Assembly: GCA_964410665.1 (NCBI GenBank)
Contig: CAYPIE010000021.1
Span: 1-64,000, forward strand
Direction of reading: 5' to 3'
From: CAYPIE01 sp964410665
GTDB lineage: Bacteria > Planctomycetota > Planctomycetia > Gemmatales > Gemmataceae
DNA length: 64,000 nt
Shown here: piece by piece, positions 27,485 through 35,839 of the stretch
How the letters are laid out: the number at the start of each line of letters is the position of its first letter
Position numbering within the stretch: position 1 is the first letter of the stretch
The notes under the pieces: model-generated
The model's input: only the letters and a program-made list of their open reading frames with translations
Database searches by the model: none
What the model was told of the DNA's origin: nothing
Translations under genes and position numbers: made by a program

Positions 27485-27498
27485 GCTCCGCTCCCTGG

Positions 27499-29328
27499 TT
27501 AGATGTTCGCATCAAGATGGTCGGCATCTTTGCCGTACAGCGTTTGCTTGACCACGGAATTCATCAGCAACTCGGCCAACGGCTGCGTGGCCTGGCCAAA
27601 CTCGGCGACTCGCGCTTGCAGCTGATCCACATTCTGAGCCTGCATTGCCTCCTCCAAGGCCGACTGGGCAGCGGCAATCCGTTCACGCTCAACGGCAGGG
27701 AGTTGCGCACCGGCTTGGGTCAACGCTTTGGCCGTGTGCGAAAGGTCGCCTTCCGCTTTGGAACGTAGTTCAATCAGACGTCGGGCGGTGAAGTCCGCCT
27801 GGGCATGTTCGACGCTTTCGAGCACCAGTCGCTCTATCTCTTCAGGGCTCAACCCATGCCCAGCCTGGACACTCACCTTGGCCTGCTGACCACTACGGTT
27901 CTCCACCGCACTGACGGTAAGCAAACCGTTGGCATCCACCAGAAAGGTAACATCGACCTGTGGCATGTGCGCAGCCATCGGCGGCAGATTGGACAAGGTG
28001 AACTCGCCAAGCAGACGGCAATCGCGCGTGAGTTCTCGTTCGCCTTGATAGATATTGATTTTCACAGCAGTCTGATTGTCGACCGAAGTGGTGTAGCGGG
28101 TGGTCGCTTTGGTGGGGATGGTGGTGTTGCGGTGAATTAACTTGTCGACCACTCCACCGCGCGTCTCAATGCCGAGCGACAGAGGGACAACGTCGAGCAA
28201 CAACATGTGTCGCGAGCCGCCCGTTAAAATGTCCGCCTGAACTGCAGCCCCCAGTGCCACCACCTCATCCGGATTCAACTCGGTGTGCGGGGTGCGACCG
28301 AAGAACGCTCCGACCCGTTGTCGAACCACCGGAATGCGCGTCGAACCACCGACCAACACCACCTCATCGATCTCCGCGGGCTTGAGCTCGGCATCGCGCA
28401 AAGCCAGCCGACACTTCTCAAGCGTCCGTTCGATGGCCGGGGTGATCAGAGCTTCAAACTCGGCCCGGGTAATGGTCCGGGTGAAATCCAAGCGATGGGC
28501 CGAGAGCCCCACCTTGAAGGTCGCTTCCTCTGCTTGACTCAGCTGAATCTTGACGGCTTCCGCTCGATCCCGCAGAGTTTGCAACGCCTCTGGAGCCAAC
28601 GGCTGGTCGTTCAGCCCCTGCTCGTCGATGACCAGCTGCATCAACGCTCGGTCAAAATCATCCCCGCCCAGAAATGTATCGCCGTTGGTGCTTAGGACTT
28701 TAAACACGCCATCCGCCAACGACAGGATGGAGCAGTCAAAGGTCCCACCCCCCAGGTCATAGACGGCGATCTTGCCATTGCGTTTTTCTTGTAAGCCGTA
28801 AGCCAGGGCTGCGGCAGTCGGTTCGTTAACGATCCGCAGAACATCCAGCCCGGCGATCCGCCCGGCATCCCGAGTCGCCTGCCGTTGCGCATCATCAAAA
28901 TAGGCAGGCACGGTGATGACAGCCTTACTCGGGTTGCCTGCCCGAGAACGCAGCTCACGCAGGATGCGTGCGGAAAGTTCCTCGGGAGTAAATTCCCGAT
29001 CACCGATCCGAACGTGCAACACGGTCCGACTCGAATCGAGTTCTCGTTCGACGACTTGATAAGGGATGAGCTTGAGTTCCTGTTCCAAATCGGCCAGGGT
29101 GCGGCCCATCAGGCGTTTGACGCTGTAGACCGTCTGATCGGGGTCACTCAGAGCCCGTTCGCGGGCGACACTGCCGACCAGTACACTGCCATCTTCATGG
29201 AAGCTGAGCACACTCGGGACCAATGCCACTCCATGGGCATCGCGGATCACCTCAGGGTGCCCATCTTTCATGGTCGCAGCCAGACTATAGGTGGTGCCCA
29301 GATCAATACCGACAACTTCGTTGGCCAT
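27499..29328 (-). CDS. hscA: Hsp70-type chaperone HscA for Fe-S cluster transfer
   Basis: 609 residues, usual for HscA (DnaK is nearer 640). The ATPase domain has VGIDLGTTYS, YDLGGGTFDCSIL and VLVGGSTRIPVVRQ. The substrate domain begins LLDVVPLSLGIETRGG. The lid is short and lacks the acidic C-terminal tail of DnaK. HscA with HscB drives cluster release from IscU, recognising an LPPVK motif that is present in the IscU encoded upstream. The gene follows the tRNA-Val by 38 bases. Confidence 0.93.
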   Translation of the reverse strand: MANEVVGIDLGTTYSLAATMKDGHPEVIRDAHGVALVPSVLSFHEDGSVLVGSVARERALSDPDQTVYSVKRLMGRTLADLEQELKLIPYQVVERELDSSRTVLHVRIGDREFTPEELSARILRELRSRAGNPSKAVITVPAYFDDAQRQATRDAGRIAGLDVLRIVNEPTAAALAYGLQEKRNGKIAVYDLGGGTFDCSILSLADGVFKVLSTNGDTFLGGDDFDRALMQLVIDEQGLNDQPLAPEALQTLRDRAEAVKIQLSQAEEATFKVGLSAHRLDFTRTITRAEFEALITPAIERTLEKCRLALRDAELKPAEIDEVVLVGGSTRIPVVRQRVGAFFGRTPHTELNPDEVVALGAAVQADILTGGSRHMLLLDVVPLSLGIETRGGVVDKLIHRNTTIPTKATTRYTTSVDNQTAVKINIYQGERELTRDCRLLGEFTLSNLPPMAAHMPQVDVTFLVDANGLLTVSAVENRSGQQAKVSVQAGHGLSPEEIERLVLESVEHAQADFTARRLIELRSKAEGDLSHTAKALTQAGAQLPAVERERIAAAQSALEEAMQAQNVDQLQARVAEFGQATQPLAELLMNSVVKQTLYGKDADHLDANI

Positions 29329-29366
29329 AAGTCAAAATGATGATCGTAGAAAACGAGGATGCGGGA

Positions 29367-29438
29367 TGGGCGCTACAGGAATCGAACCTGTGACACTTCG
29401 CGTGTAAGGCGAATGCTCTACCTCTGAGCTAAGCGCCC
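29367..29438 (-). tRNA. tRNA-Val (anticodon TAC)
   Basis: 72 bases fold into a full cloverleaf: acceptor stem GGGCGCT/AGCGCCC (7 bp), D arm GCTC/GAGC, anticodon stem TTCGC/GCGAA with loop CTTACAC giving anticodon TAC, and T arm ACAGG-TTCGATT-CCTGT with discriminator A. CCA is not encoded. The gene lies in the same direction as hscB and hscA. Its first 10 bases are the last coding bases and stop codon of hscB. It is probably cut out of the isc transcript by RNase P unless it has its own promoter. Confidence 0.96.
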
Positions 29439-29986
29439 GCTGAGGGCTCAGCGTGCAAATCACGCTTTAACCCTTGAATGTATTTCAAACTATTCAATTC
29501 CATACGAATCCGTTGCAATACGCTGTCGCGTGTTTGCGCGGGCAGCACTGCTTCGAGCTGAGCAAACAGTCCGGCGAGGACCTCGAGGAGCCCCGCTCGC
29601 TTGGCGTCAATCTGGGCCTCCATCTCCTGAAACGGAGGTGTTTCGGGCTGGGCCGTTTGCTTCATCTCCTCGATCGCCATACGAAGTTCAAGAACCTCCT
29701 CGAGAAAGGCGGGGGGCATGGACTTGAACTCGCTGGCCGAGGGACCACCCTCGAGCGTCAGCAGATACTCCGCACGCTGATGCGGATCCTTCAATACACG
29801 ATACGCATCATTGAGCGCAGAGGCCAGTTCCAAGCTGGCCAGCTGATCGCTGGTCGAACCAAGTTGATGCACATCGGGGTGGACCTCGCGACTACGCCGT
29901 AAATATTCGCGTTCCAACAGGTCCCTATCAACTGCAAAACGCCTCGGCAGTCCGAGGCGTTCAAAGTGGTCTGGCACTGGTATCAT
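29429..29986 (-). CDS. hscB: J-domain co-chaperone HscB
   Basis: 185 residues. The N-terminal J domain has the HPD triad in REVHPDVHQ, with FERLGLPRRFAVD before it, typical of HscB rather than DnaJ (no Gly/Phe or zinc region). The C-terminal three-helix part (LEEVLELRMAIEEM) is the IscU-binding segment. HscB delivers IscU to HscA and stimulates its ATPase. Its stop TAG is the bases 8-10 of the downstream tRNA-Val, so the message end and the tRNA share sequence. Confidence 0.93.
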   Translation of the reverse strand: MIPVPDHFERLGLPRRFAVDRDLLEREYLRRSREVHPDVHQLGSTSDQLASLELASALNDAYRVLKDPHQRAEYLLTLEGGPSASEFKSMPPAFLEEVLELRMAIEEMKQTAQPETPPFQEMEAQIDAKRAGLLEVLAGLFAQLEAVLPAQTRDSVLQRIRMELNSLKYIQGLKRDLHAEPSAGA

Positions 29987-30005
29987 AAAGCAAAACCTTG
30001 TGTGC

Positions 30006-30037
30006 CCCAGGGCGGGGACGGCTTTCCCCGACCTGGG
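30006..30037 (-). other. Stem-loop between iscA and hscB
   Basis: 30006-30018 (CCCAGG-G-CGGGGA) pairs with 30025-30037 (TCCCCG-A-CCTGGG) with one mismatch and a 6-base loop. It lies in the 81-base gap between the iscA stop and hscB start. It could tune expression along the operon by partial termination or message stabilisation. Confidence 0.45.
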
Positions 30038-30067
30038 TTGCTCCAGGTCGAGGAAAAAGCGTGTTTG

Positions 30068-30487
30068 TTACATCGAGAATGAGCTACCGCAGCCGCAGGT
30101 GCTCTTCGCCGAGGGGTTGCTGATGCTGAAGCCTCGGCGGTTTAGATCGTCATGAAAATCGACGGTGACGCCCTCGAGGTACATCAGGCTACGCTTATCC
30201 ACCACCAACGAAATTCCGTACACTTCATACACTTCGTCGAGCTTCTCGTTCACCTGCGGGTCCAAATCCAGCTTGTGCTGAAAGCCCGAGCAGCCGCCGC
30301 CCACCACACGCATGCGAAGGTGTAGCTTCTCGGTAACCCCAGCGCTTGCCTGTTCGGCGATGATCCGCCGTACCTCTTCAGCAGCTTTCTCGGTGATTTG
30401 AATGCCGGTCGGGGCGGTGGTTTCTTTGGTGGCCTCTTTCGCATCATTCTTGAGGCCGAGTTCGCTTTGTTCAGTCACCGAAGCCAT
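30068..30487 (-). CDS. iscA: A-type Fe-S carrier IscA
   Basis: 139 residues from ATG 30487 with AGGAGA 6 bases upstream; the frame open to 30553 is leader. A 30-residue Lys/Glu/Thr-rich extension precedes the A-type carrier domain, which starts IQITEKAAEEVRRII. Cluster ligands are visible as GGGCSGFQ and the C-terminal STCGCGSSF. The protein carries clusters or iron from IscU to target proteins. The N-terminal tail is longer than in E. coli IscA (107 residues). Confidence 0.92.
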   Translation of the reverse strand: MASVTEQSELGLKNDAKEATKETTAPTGIQITEKAAEEVRRIIAEQASAGVTEKLHLRMRVVGGGCSGFQHKLDLDPQVNEKLDEVYEVYGISLVVDKRSLMYLEGVTVDFHDDLNRRGFSISNPSAKSTCGCGSSFSM

Positions 30488-30585
30488 AACACTTCTCCTG
30501 TTCGTGGGATGGATGAAGGAAGACCGATTCCACAGATTTGTCGTTACTCTCATTAGACGGTAAGTAACGAGCCGGGATTCATCGG

Positions 30586-31014
30586 TCAGCTTTGTGCGGA
30601 AGCCACTTCTTGCGAAGCCGACGCCTCCGCAGGATCCTGCTTTTCCTGATAGTTCTTGATCGCGGCCTTGATCGCGTCTTCGGCCAGTACCGAGCAGTGC
30701 ACTTTCACTGGCGGCAAGGCGAGTTCCTCGACGATCTCGGTGTTGCGGATGGCCAGGGCTTCATCAACGGTTTTGCCCTTGAGCCATTCGGTGGCCAGGC
30801 TGGAAGAAGCGATGGCGCTACCACAGCCGAAGGTCTTGAATTTGGCGTCTTCAATCCGCCCGGTCTGCGGATCTATCAGAATCTGCAGCTTCATCACGTC
30901 GCCACACTCCGGGGCACCGACCAGACCCGTACCGACGTTCGGATCCGCTTGGTTGAAGCTGCCAACGTTTCGCGGATTGTTGTAATGGTCTAGCACACGA
31001 TCGCTATAAGGCAT
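30586..31014 (-). CDS. iscU: Fe-S cluster scaffold IscU
   Basis: 142 residues. It begins with YSDRVLDHYNNPRNVGSF. The three cluster cysteines are in APECGDVMKL, FGCGSAIASSS and HCSVLAEDAI, and the HscA recognition motif LPPVK is intact just before the third. The Asp next to the first Cys (CGD) is present. IscU receives sulfur from IscS and builds the 2Fe-2S cluster. A 15-residue Ala/Ser/Glu tail is added at the C-terminus. Confidence 0.96.
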   Translation of the reverse strand: MPYSDRVLDHYNNPRNVGSFNQADPNVGTGLVGAPECGDVMKLQILIDPQTGRIEDAKFKTFGCGSAIASSSLATEWLKGKTVDEALAIRNTEIVEELALPPVKVHCSVLAEDAIKAAIKNYQEKQDPAEASASQEVASAQS

Positions 31015-31088
31015 GGGGTCAATCCTCCCAACAATGGCTCAAGGGAATTCCGATCCAACCGGAGTCAGGCCGCTCGCATATCGCCTGA

Positions 31089-31144
31089 GGGCGGGTGGGG
31101 AAGCGCCAGAAGAAACACCTTTGAGTCTGGCGTCGAACCCGCCC
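31089..31144 (-). other. Nested stem-loop in the iscS-iscU spacer
   Basis: The outer arms GGGCGGGT (31089-31096) and ACCCGCCC (31137-31144) pair perfectly, and the inner arms CGCCAGA (31104-31110) and TCTGGCG (31126-31132) also pair. The structure sits in the 152-base gap between iscS and iscU. In E. coli the same gap is a point of differential message stability, so a similar role is possible here. Confidence 0.45.
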
Positions 31145-31166
31145 GCCCAATCCGCTTCCAAATAAG

Positions 31167-32384
31167 TTAGTGAGCCGCCCAAGAGACCGTCTTCAGATCG
31201 ATCCCGGCTTGGGCCATCTCAAACAACGGGCTCATGGCACGCAACTTGTTGACCGCAGTGACGACGGCGTCGATGACATAATCGATCTCTTCTTCAGTCG
31301 TGAAGCGACCGACGCCGAAGCGGAGGCTGGAGTGTGCCAGCTCATCGCCGACGCCCAGAGCCCGCAGCACATAACTTGGCTCTAAGCTGGCGCTGGTACA
31401 GGCCGAGCCCGAGGACACGGCGATGTCTTTGATGCCCATCATCAACCCTTCACCCTCGACATAGGCAAAGCTGATGTTCAGATTCCCCGGCAACCGTTCA
31501 GTAGGGTGGCCGTTGACATACGTCTCGGGCAGCTGATCCATAATGCCCTTGCGGAGCTTCTCACGCAGGCGGAAAGTTCGCTCGCTCTCTTCGGCCATAT
31601 CCCGGTGGGCAATGGCACAAGCCTCGCCGAGGCCGACGATCATGGGCACCGGTAGAGTGCCAGATCGCATGCCACGCTCGTGACCACCCCCGTCGATGAT
31701 CGGCTCCAGGCGCACCCGTGGATTTTTCTTCCGGACATACAGAGCGCCAATACCCTTTGGACCATAAATCTTGTGACCCGAGAGCGACAGCAGATCAATA
31801 CCCATGGCCTCGACGTCCATGGGAATCTTGCCCACCGCCTGGACCGCATCAGTGTGGAACAGGACGCCGCGATCTTTACAGATGGCTCCTATCTCCTTGA
31901 TGGGGTGGATGGTGCCGATCTCGTTATTGGCGGTCATCAGGGAAACGAGGATGGTCTCCGGCCGGATGGCTTCGGCGACTTGTTCGGGATGGACCTGGCC
32001 GTACTTGTCGACGTCGAGCCAGGTTACGTCGAAGCCGGAGTGCTCGAGTCGCTTGCACGGATCAACGGTAGCCTTGTGCTCGATCCCGCAAGTGATGATG
32101 TGGTTGCCCTTCTTGCGGTACATGCTGGCCACGCCCTTAATGGCCAGGTTGCTACTCTCGGTGGCACCGGAAGTAAAGATGATCTCTTTGCCGCTGGCCC
32201 CGATCAACTCAGCAATCCGATTGCGGGCCTCCTCCACTGCCTCCTCCGCTTCCCAGCCGTAAGGGTGGTTGCGGCTAGCAGCGTTACCGAACTTCTCGGT
32301 GAAGTAAGGCAACATGGCATCAACAACCCGCGGATCGGTGCGGGTGGTCGAATTGTTATCGAGATAAATCGGAAACTTGAGCAT
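31167..32384 (-). CDS. iscS: Cysteine desulfurase IscS
   Basis: 405 residues from ATG 32384 (MLKFPIYLDNNSTTRTDPRV); the longer frame to 32426 adds 14 residues not seen in the family. PLP-binding lysine lies in SGHKIYGPKG. The active-site loop SSGSACTSASLEPSY carries the persulfide cysteine and the long loop typical of group I (IscS) enzymes. The enzyme removes sulfur from cysteine and passes it to IscU. Length matches E. coli IscS closely. Confidence 0.96.
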   Translation of the reverse strand: MLKFPIYLDNNSTTRTDPRVVDAMLPYFTEKFGNAASRNHPYGWEAEEAVEEARNRIAELIGASGKEIIFTSGATESSNLAIKGVASMYRKKGNHIITCGIEHKATVDPCKRLEHSGFDVTWLDVDKYGQVHPEQVAEAIRPETILVSLMTANNEIGTIHPIKEIGAICKDRGVLFHTDAVQAVGKIPMDVEAMGIDLLSLSGHKIYGPKGIGALYVRKKNPRVRLEPIIDGGGHERGMRSGTLPVPMIVGLGEACAIAHRDMAEESERTFRLREKLRKGIMDQLPETYVNGHPTERLPGNLNISFAYVEGEGLMMGIKDIAVSSGSACTSASLEPSYVLRALGVGDELAHSSLRFGVGRFTTEEEIDYVIDAVVTAVNKLRAMSPLFEMAQAGIDLKTVSWAAH

Positions 32385-32508
32385 AAGTCCATGAACTCCC
32401 AAAAGGGAAGGATTGAGCTTGATCAACTTCGATGTTTCGTCTTCTGCCAGGTAAAACCGTTATTGCCTGCGACACCTTCACGTCTTGACGATGGACTCGT
32501 TCAAGCGT

Positions 32509-33054
32509 TCAGGATTTAGCCGGTAATGGTTCAGGGATGTTCTGGTTCGTGTGGTCACCGGGCAACGGTTGTTTGACCGTGGGGCGAGCAAAGGACTCCG
32601 CATGATTCAGCGTGGGTGGAGAGATCATTTGCAGGGTTGGGTGCGAGCCAGCCGCCTGAAACAAATCCGCAAGTGTGATTCCATGTAGTAATGTCTGGAT
32701 CCGATGATGCAACTCGCGGATCGGTGATTTTACCGGACAGACCCCCGAAAGGGCACAAGCCTCATCCGAATCATGCGCGCCACATGCTGCTAGTTCGACC
32801 GTTTCATCCAAGGCCATCAACAACTCACCCAGGCGAATCGATTCCACCGGACGTCGCAAGACATAACCGCCCTTGACGCCACGCTCGCTGGTCACGAAGC
32901 CTCGTTGACAAAGTTCTTTGAGAATGTTCGCGATGAATCCACGGCTCAGTTGGTAGTGCTCGGCAATCTCACGAGCGCAAGCACCCTCGGGATGCTGGTA
33001 GAGATATCCGAGGATGACGAGGGCATAGTCTGCCTTGCGACTGAGAATGGTCAT
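32509..33054 (-). CDS. iscR: Rrf2-family Fe-S regulator IscR
   Basis: 181 residues with a ribosome site GGGAGGG just before ATG 33054. The winged-helix N-terminus (SRKADYALVILGYL, LSRGFIANILKELCQRG, GVKGGYVLRRP) is Rrf2-like. Three cysteines in ELAACGAHDSDEACALSGVC fit the Fe-S ligands of IscR, though the first gap is eight residues instead of five. A 50-residue C-terminal tail follows. As first gene of the operon it probably represses isc transcription when clusters are plentiful. The inverted repeat at 33151-33167 is a candidate site. Confidence 0.9.
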   Translation of the reverse strand: MTILSRKADYALVILGYLYQHPEGACAREIAEHYQLSRGFIANILKELCQRGFVTSERGVKGGYVLRRPVESIRLGELLMALDETVELAACGAHDSDEACALSGVCPVKSPIRELHHRIQTLLHGITLADLFQAAGSHPTLQMISPPTLNHAESFARPTVKQPLPGDHTNQNIPEPLPAKS

Positions 33055-33150
33055 AAATCCCTCCCAGGTCGCTCACCCCTGGAGTCTATCGGTCGTTTGG
33101 TATTTTTATCGACAATCATCATCGATCATGACTCAGGGATGTTGCTAAAG

Positions 33151-33167
33151 AGTACTATGTTAGTACT
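33151..33167. promoter_or_regulatory. AGTACT inverted repeat upstream of iscR
   Basis: AGTACT-ATGTT-AGTACT, two self-complementary hexamers 11 bases apart (one helical turn), lie about 100 bases upstream of the iscR start in an AT-rich promoter-like stretch. Position suits an operator for IscR itself, but it does not obviously match the known IscR site types of E. coli. Confidence 0.35.
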
Positions 33168-33243
33168 GTTTACTGCTCTCATAATAGAAGCTACCCAGTT
33201 CTATTTCAAGCGGTTTCAAAAACGGTTTTTTTGCCCGCAGGCA

Positions 33244-34674
33244 TCACTCGCTTGCGGCGATGTGGAGTTGGACGAGACGCTCTCGTTCTGGTCGCTGCTT
33301 GTAGAAGGGATCCAGAGGATAGCACCCTGACACCATGCCATTCCGCGGCGCGGTGGTGCAATCACTAAAGGTGCGGCAAATTTGTCTGCGGACCAGCGGT
33401 TGACCAGCCAAGACATCGGCCGGAAACTCCGGATAGGACAACACCATCCGCCCCAAACCGATAAAATCAGCGCCCCCATCGCGAACGACCCGTTGGCCGA
33501 TGTGCGGCAACCATTCTTGCAAATAAGAGTAGCCCGAACCAACCAGAATCAAATCAGGATGCCGACGTTTGAGTTCAGCAGTCACCGCAATTTGCCGGGC
33601 CACCCCAACCAACGGATCCTCCGGGGGTTGATAGCCATCCGAAGGCGGAAAAGCCGCCGGCCGCTGGATATGCGGGTTGTAGTAGGGACTGCCGGCCGTG
33701 GTACAAATGAGGTGAATGCCAAGGTCGTGGCACAGAGTGAGAAAGCGGTCGGGTTCGCTCAGGTCGATGCCCTGCCCGGTGCCATCGCCACCGAACGCAT
33801 AAGGATAGTGCTCGGTGATCGTAGGAATGCCGACGCGATCCGTTCCAGGTTGAAAGGGAACAAAGTCAAAAACACTCAAACGAACTCCCATCTCGAGGCG
33901 AGGTGCTGCTGCCCGGATACCGGCCACCAACTCACGCAAGAAGCGAGTCCGGTTCTCAAACGATCCCCCGAACTTACCCGGCCGGTCGAACCCGGAGAGT
34001 AGCTCATGGCCGAGGTAACCGTGACAGTGCTTGAGGTCGACAAAGGCAAAGCCAGCCTGTTGAGCGAGCCGTGCGGCTTGGACAAAGTCTTCGATCAAGT
34101 AGTCCAAGTCAGCATCGGAGAGCAGCGAGCTATCGTCGTGGATCCCGAACTTCGCATCGAGCAGCGGATGGCGGTATGCGATGTGAGGCTCCAGCCGCTG
34201 CTTGTCCGCCGGCCGGGCGAACCGACCCGAGTGGGTCAGCTGCAAACCGATCAGAAGGTCGTTGCTCGAGCCAAATCGCTCTTGGTGGGCAGCGAACAGC
34301 AGTTCACGCAGTTCCGCAATGCTGGCCAGATTGTTCTGGTTCAGCACCAGCTGGTTCGGGTTGGCTCGGCCGTCGTAGCGTACCGCTACCGCTTCGCCAC
34401 CCCAGATCAGCTTGGCACCGCTGATGCCAAAGTGCTGCCAGCGGCGACGGGTCAGTTCCGAAGGTTGACCGTCCTCGGTCCCGTCCCAGCCCTCCATCGG
34501 CAAGATAGCGAAGCGGTTGCCAATGGTCATCTGGCCCGCAGGGAGGGGTTGGGCCAACGGGCCGGCCGGTTCGAGATGCTCATCGAACGAGAGGGTAACG
34601 CCCAACTCGTCGAGGCGACCCTGAAAGTCGGCGGCCGTCTTGAGCGAGGCGATCTTGGCAAAGCTCACGGTCAT
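33244..34674 (-). CDS. NADH:flavin oxidoreductase, old yellow enzyme family
   Basis: 476 residues. The TIM-barrel signatures are clear: GNRFAILPMEGWDG at the N-terminus, LQLTHSGRFARP with the active-site His region, DLKHCHGYLGHELLSGF, and LVGSGYSYLQEWLP with ADFIGLGRMVLSYP binding FMN. The late segment CRTFSDCTTAPRNGMVSGC recalls the 4Fe-4S loop of 2,4-dienoyl-CoA reductase types, but the C-terminal NAD-binding domain is missing. The gene overlaps the DHDPS-like gene upstream by four bases (ATGA). The substrate is not evident; a paired catabolic role is inferred from the coupling. Confidence 0.85.
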   Translation of the reverse strand: MTVSFAKIASLKTAADFQGRLDELGVTLSFDEHLEPAGPLAQPLPAGQMTIGNRFAILPMEGWDGTEDGQPSELTRRRWQHFGISGAKLIWGGEAVAVRYDGRANPNQLVLNQNNLASIAELRELLFAAHQERFGSSNDLLIGLQLTHSGRFARPADKQRLEPHIAYRHPLLDAKFGIHDDSSLLSDADLDYLIEDFVQAARLAQQAGFAFVDLKHCHGYLGHELLSGFDRPGKFGGSFENRTRFLRELVAGIRAAAPRLEMGVRLSVFDFVPFQPGTDRVGIPTITEHYPYAFGGDGTGQGIDLSEPDRFLTLCHDLGIHLICTTAGSPYYNPHIQRPAAFPPSDGYQPPEDPLVGVARQIAVTAELKRRHPDLILVGSGYSYLQEWLPHIGQRVVRDGGADFIGLGRMVLSYPEFPADVLAGQPLVRRQICRTFSDCTTAPRNGMVSGCYPLDPFYKQRPERERLVQLHIAASE

Positions 34675-35639
34675 TGTGCTTGCTCCAGGGCGTGCTCAAG
34701 CCGCGCGGCGATGTCGGCCAGGACGGCCCGGTCGCCGTCTGGGCGCCTCGGACTGTCGGCGTGGGTGCGGTCGCTACCGATCCAACCGCGAAGCTTGAGG
34801 AACATGGCCGCGGCATGCTTGTAGGCCGGCACCGGGGGACGGAAGGCAAAAAAGCCCAGGTACTGCAAAAGGTCATTCCACTCAAAGAAGGCCGGATCGC
34901 CAGCCGACCAGCAAAGATCCCGCTTCGCGAACAGATCGGGGGCAAAGGTGCTCAACCCAAGCAGATAGTCGCTGCCGTACATGACCATGTCGATGGCCAG
35001 GTCATTGCCGGTTAGCACCATAAAGTCCGGGCGGACCCGATCGCGCAAGGCAAGCCGCTGCCATTCGGGCTCACGTCGCAAGGATGAGTGCTTGGCCCCG
35101 ACACAGGCGGGCAGTTGCATCAATCCCTCGAAGGTCTCGAGGGAATAGATCTTTCCAAAGGGCGCAAACATGGTGCCCAACTCGAAGGCCAGAAACCGGT
35201 CACAATGCCGGGCGAGTTCGGCATAGCTTTTCAGGATCGCGGCATCACTCTGACCAGTGAGGCCATGCGACTGAAAGATGATCGGGGTGCCGCCGTGTTC
35301 CTGGATGGCCTCAATTTGTCGCAGATAAGCTGCGGCATCGAACGGGCTGCCGGGCTGGTCGCCGACAAAGGCCCCAGCGACGTACCACCCTCCGCCGAGG
35401 GTCGTGTGGGTCCGCTTCAAGGCTTCCTGGCGGGTGGCCTCATCGATGAGATTGGCATAGCCGGTGTCCATGTTCACTGCTGGGGTCAAGCCAGCCTGGG
35501 CGGTGCGAGCGAGGTGGGCTTCAAAGCCCAGCCAGTCGACCGCACCGGCGTTGGTAAACGGTAGCAGGATGGCCGACATGCCGGTGATCCGTCGCCGCGG
35601 ACGGAGCATCGCCAGAGGGTCGAGGGGTTGCAGCTGCAT
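34671..35639 (-). CDS. Dihydrodipicolinate synthase-family aldolase
   Basis: 322 residues. It has the DHDPS/NAL TIM-barrel pattern: ITGMSAILLPFTNAGAVDW at the start and NMDTGYANLIDEATRQE where the GTTGE loop usually is. The Schiff-base lysine is in CVGAKHSSLR, and TGNDLAIDMVMYGSDYLLG follows. The altered GTTGE loop argues against true DapA; an aldolase or dehydratase for a sugar acid is more likely. It is first in a two-gene operon with the flavin oxidoreductase. Confidence 0.82.
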   Translation of the reverse strand: MQLQPLDPLAMLRPRRRITGMSAILLPFTNAGAVDWLGFEAHLARTAQAGLTPAVNMDTGYANLIDEATRQEALKRTHTTLGGGWYVAGAFVGDQPGSPFDAAAYLRQIEAIQEHGGTPIIFQSHGLTGQSDAAILKSYAELARHCDRFLAFELGTMFAPFGKIYSLETFEGLMQLPACVGAKHSSLRREPEWQRLALRDRVRPDFMVLTGNDLAIDMVMYGSDYLLGLSTFAPDLFAKRDLCWSAGDPAFFEWNDLLQYLGFFAFRPPVPAYKHAAAMFLKLRGWIGSDRTHADSPRRPDGDRAVLADIAARLEHALEQAQ

Positions 35640-35839
35640 GCTTGGCGGTCTCGGTAGAAAGTGGTGCGAGGTCCAGTTTAAGGGTACCGGGAACGGGGAA
35701 GTGGTGGCAAATTGAATTACGAGGAGGGGGTGGAAAAGGAAAGTCCGTTCGCAGGGAAACGCGGCGCGGTGAGACAGGCAGGATGACGCCGGTCGCGGTT
35801 TCCAGGGTCATCCGAGGTGATCGACAAAGCCATATTCCA

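Noticed and set aside
31680..32519. 279-codon plus-strand frame opposite iscS
   Set aside because: Antisense to a highly conserved enzyme; no ribosome site or family features.
34006..34824. 272-codon plus-strand frame opposite the flavin oxidoreductase
   Set aside because: Antisense shadow with no recognisable domain.
34671..35639. True dihydrodipicolinate synthase (dapA)
   Set aside because: The GTTGE pyruvate-binding loop is replaced and the gene is not near lysine genes, so only the superfamily is called.
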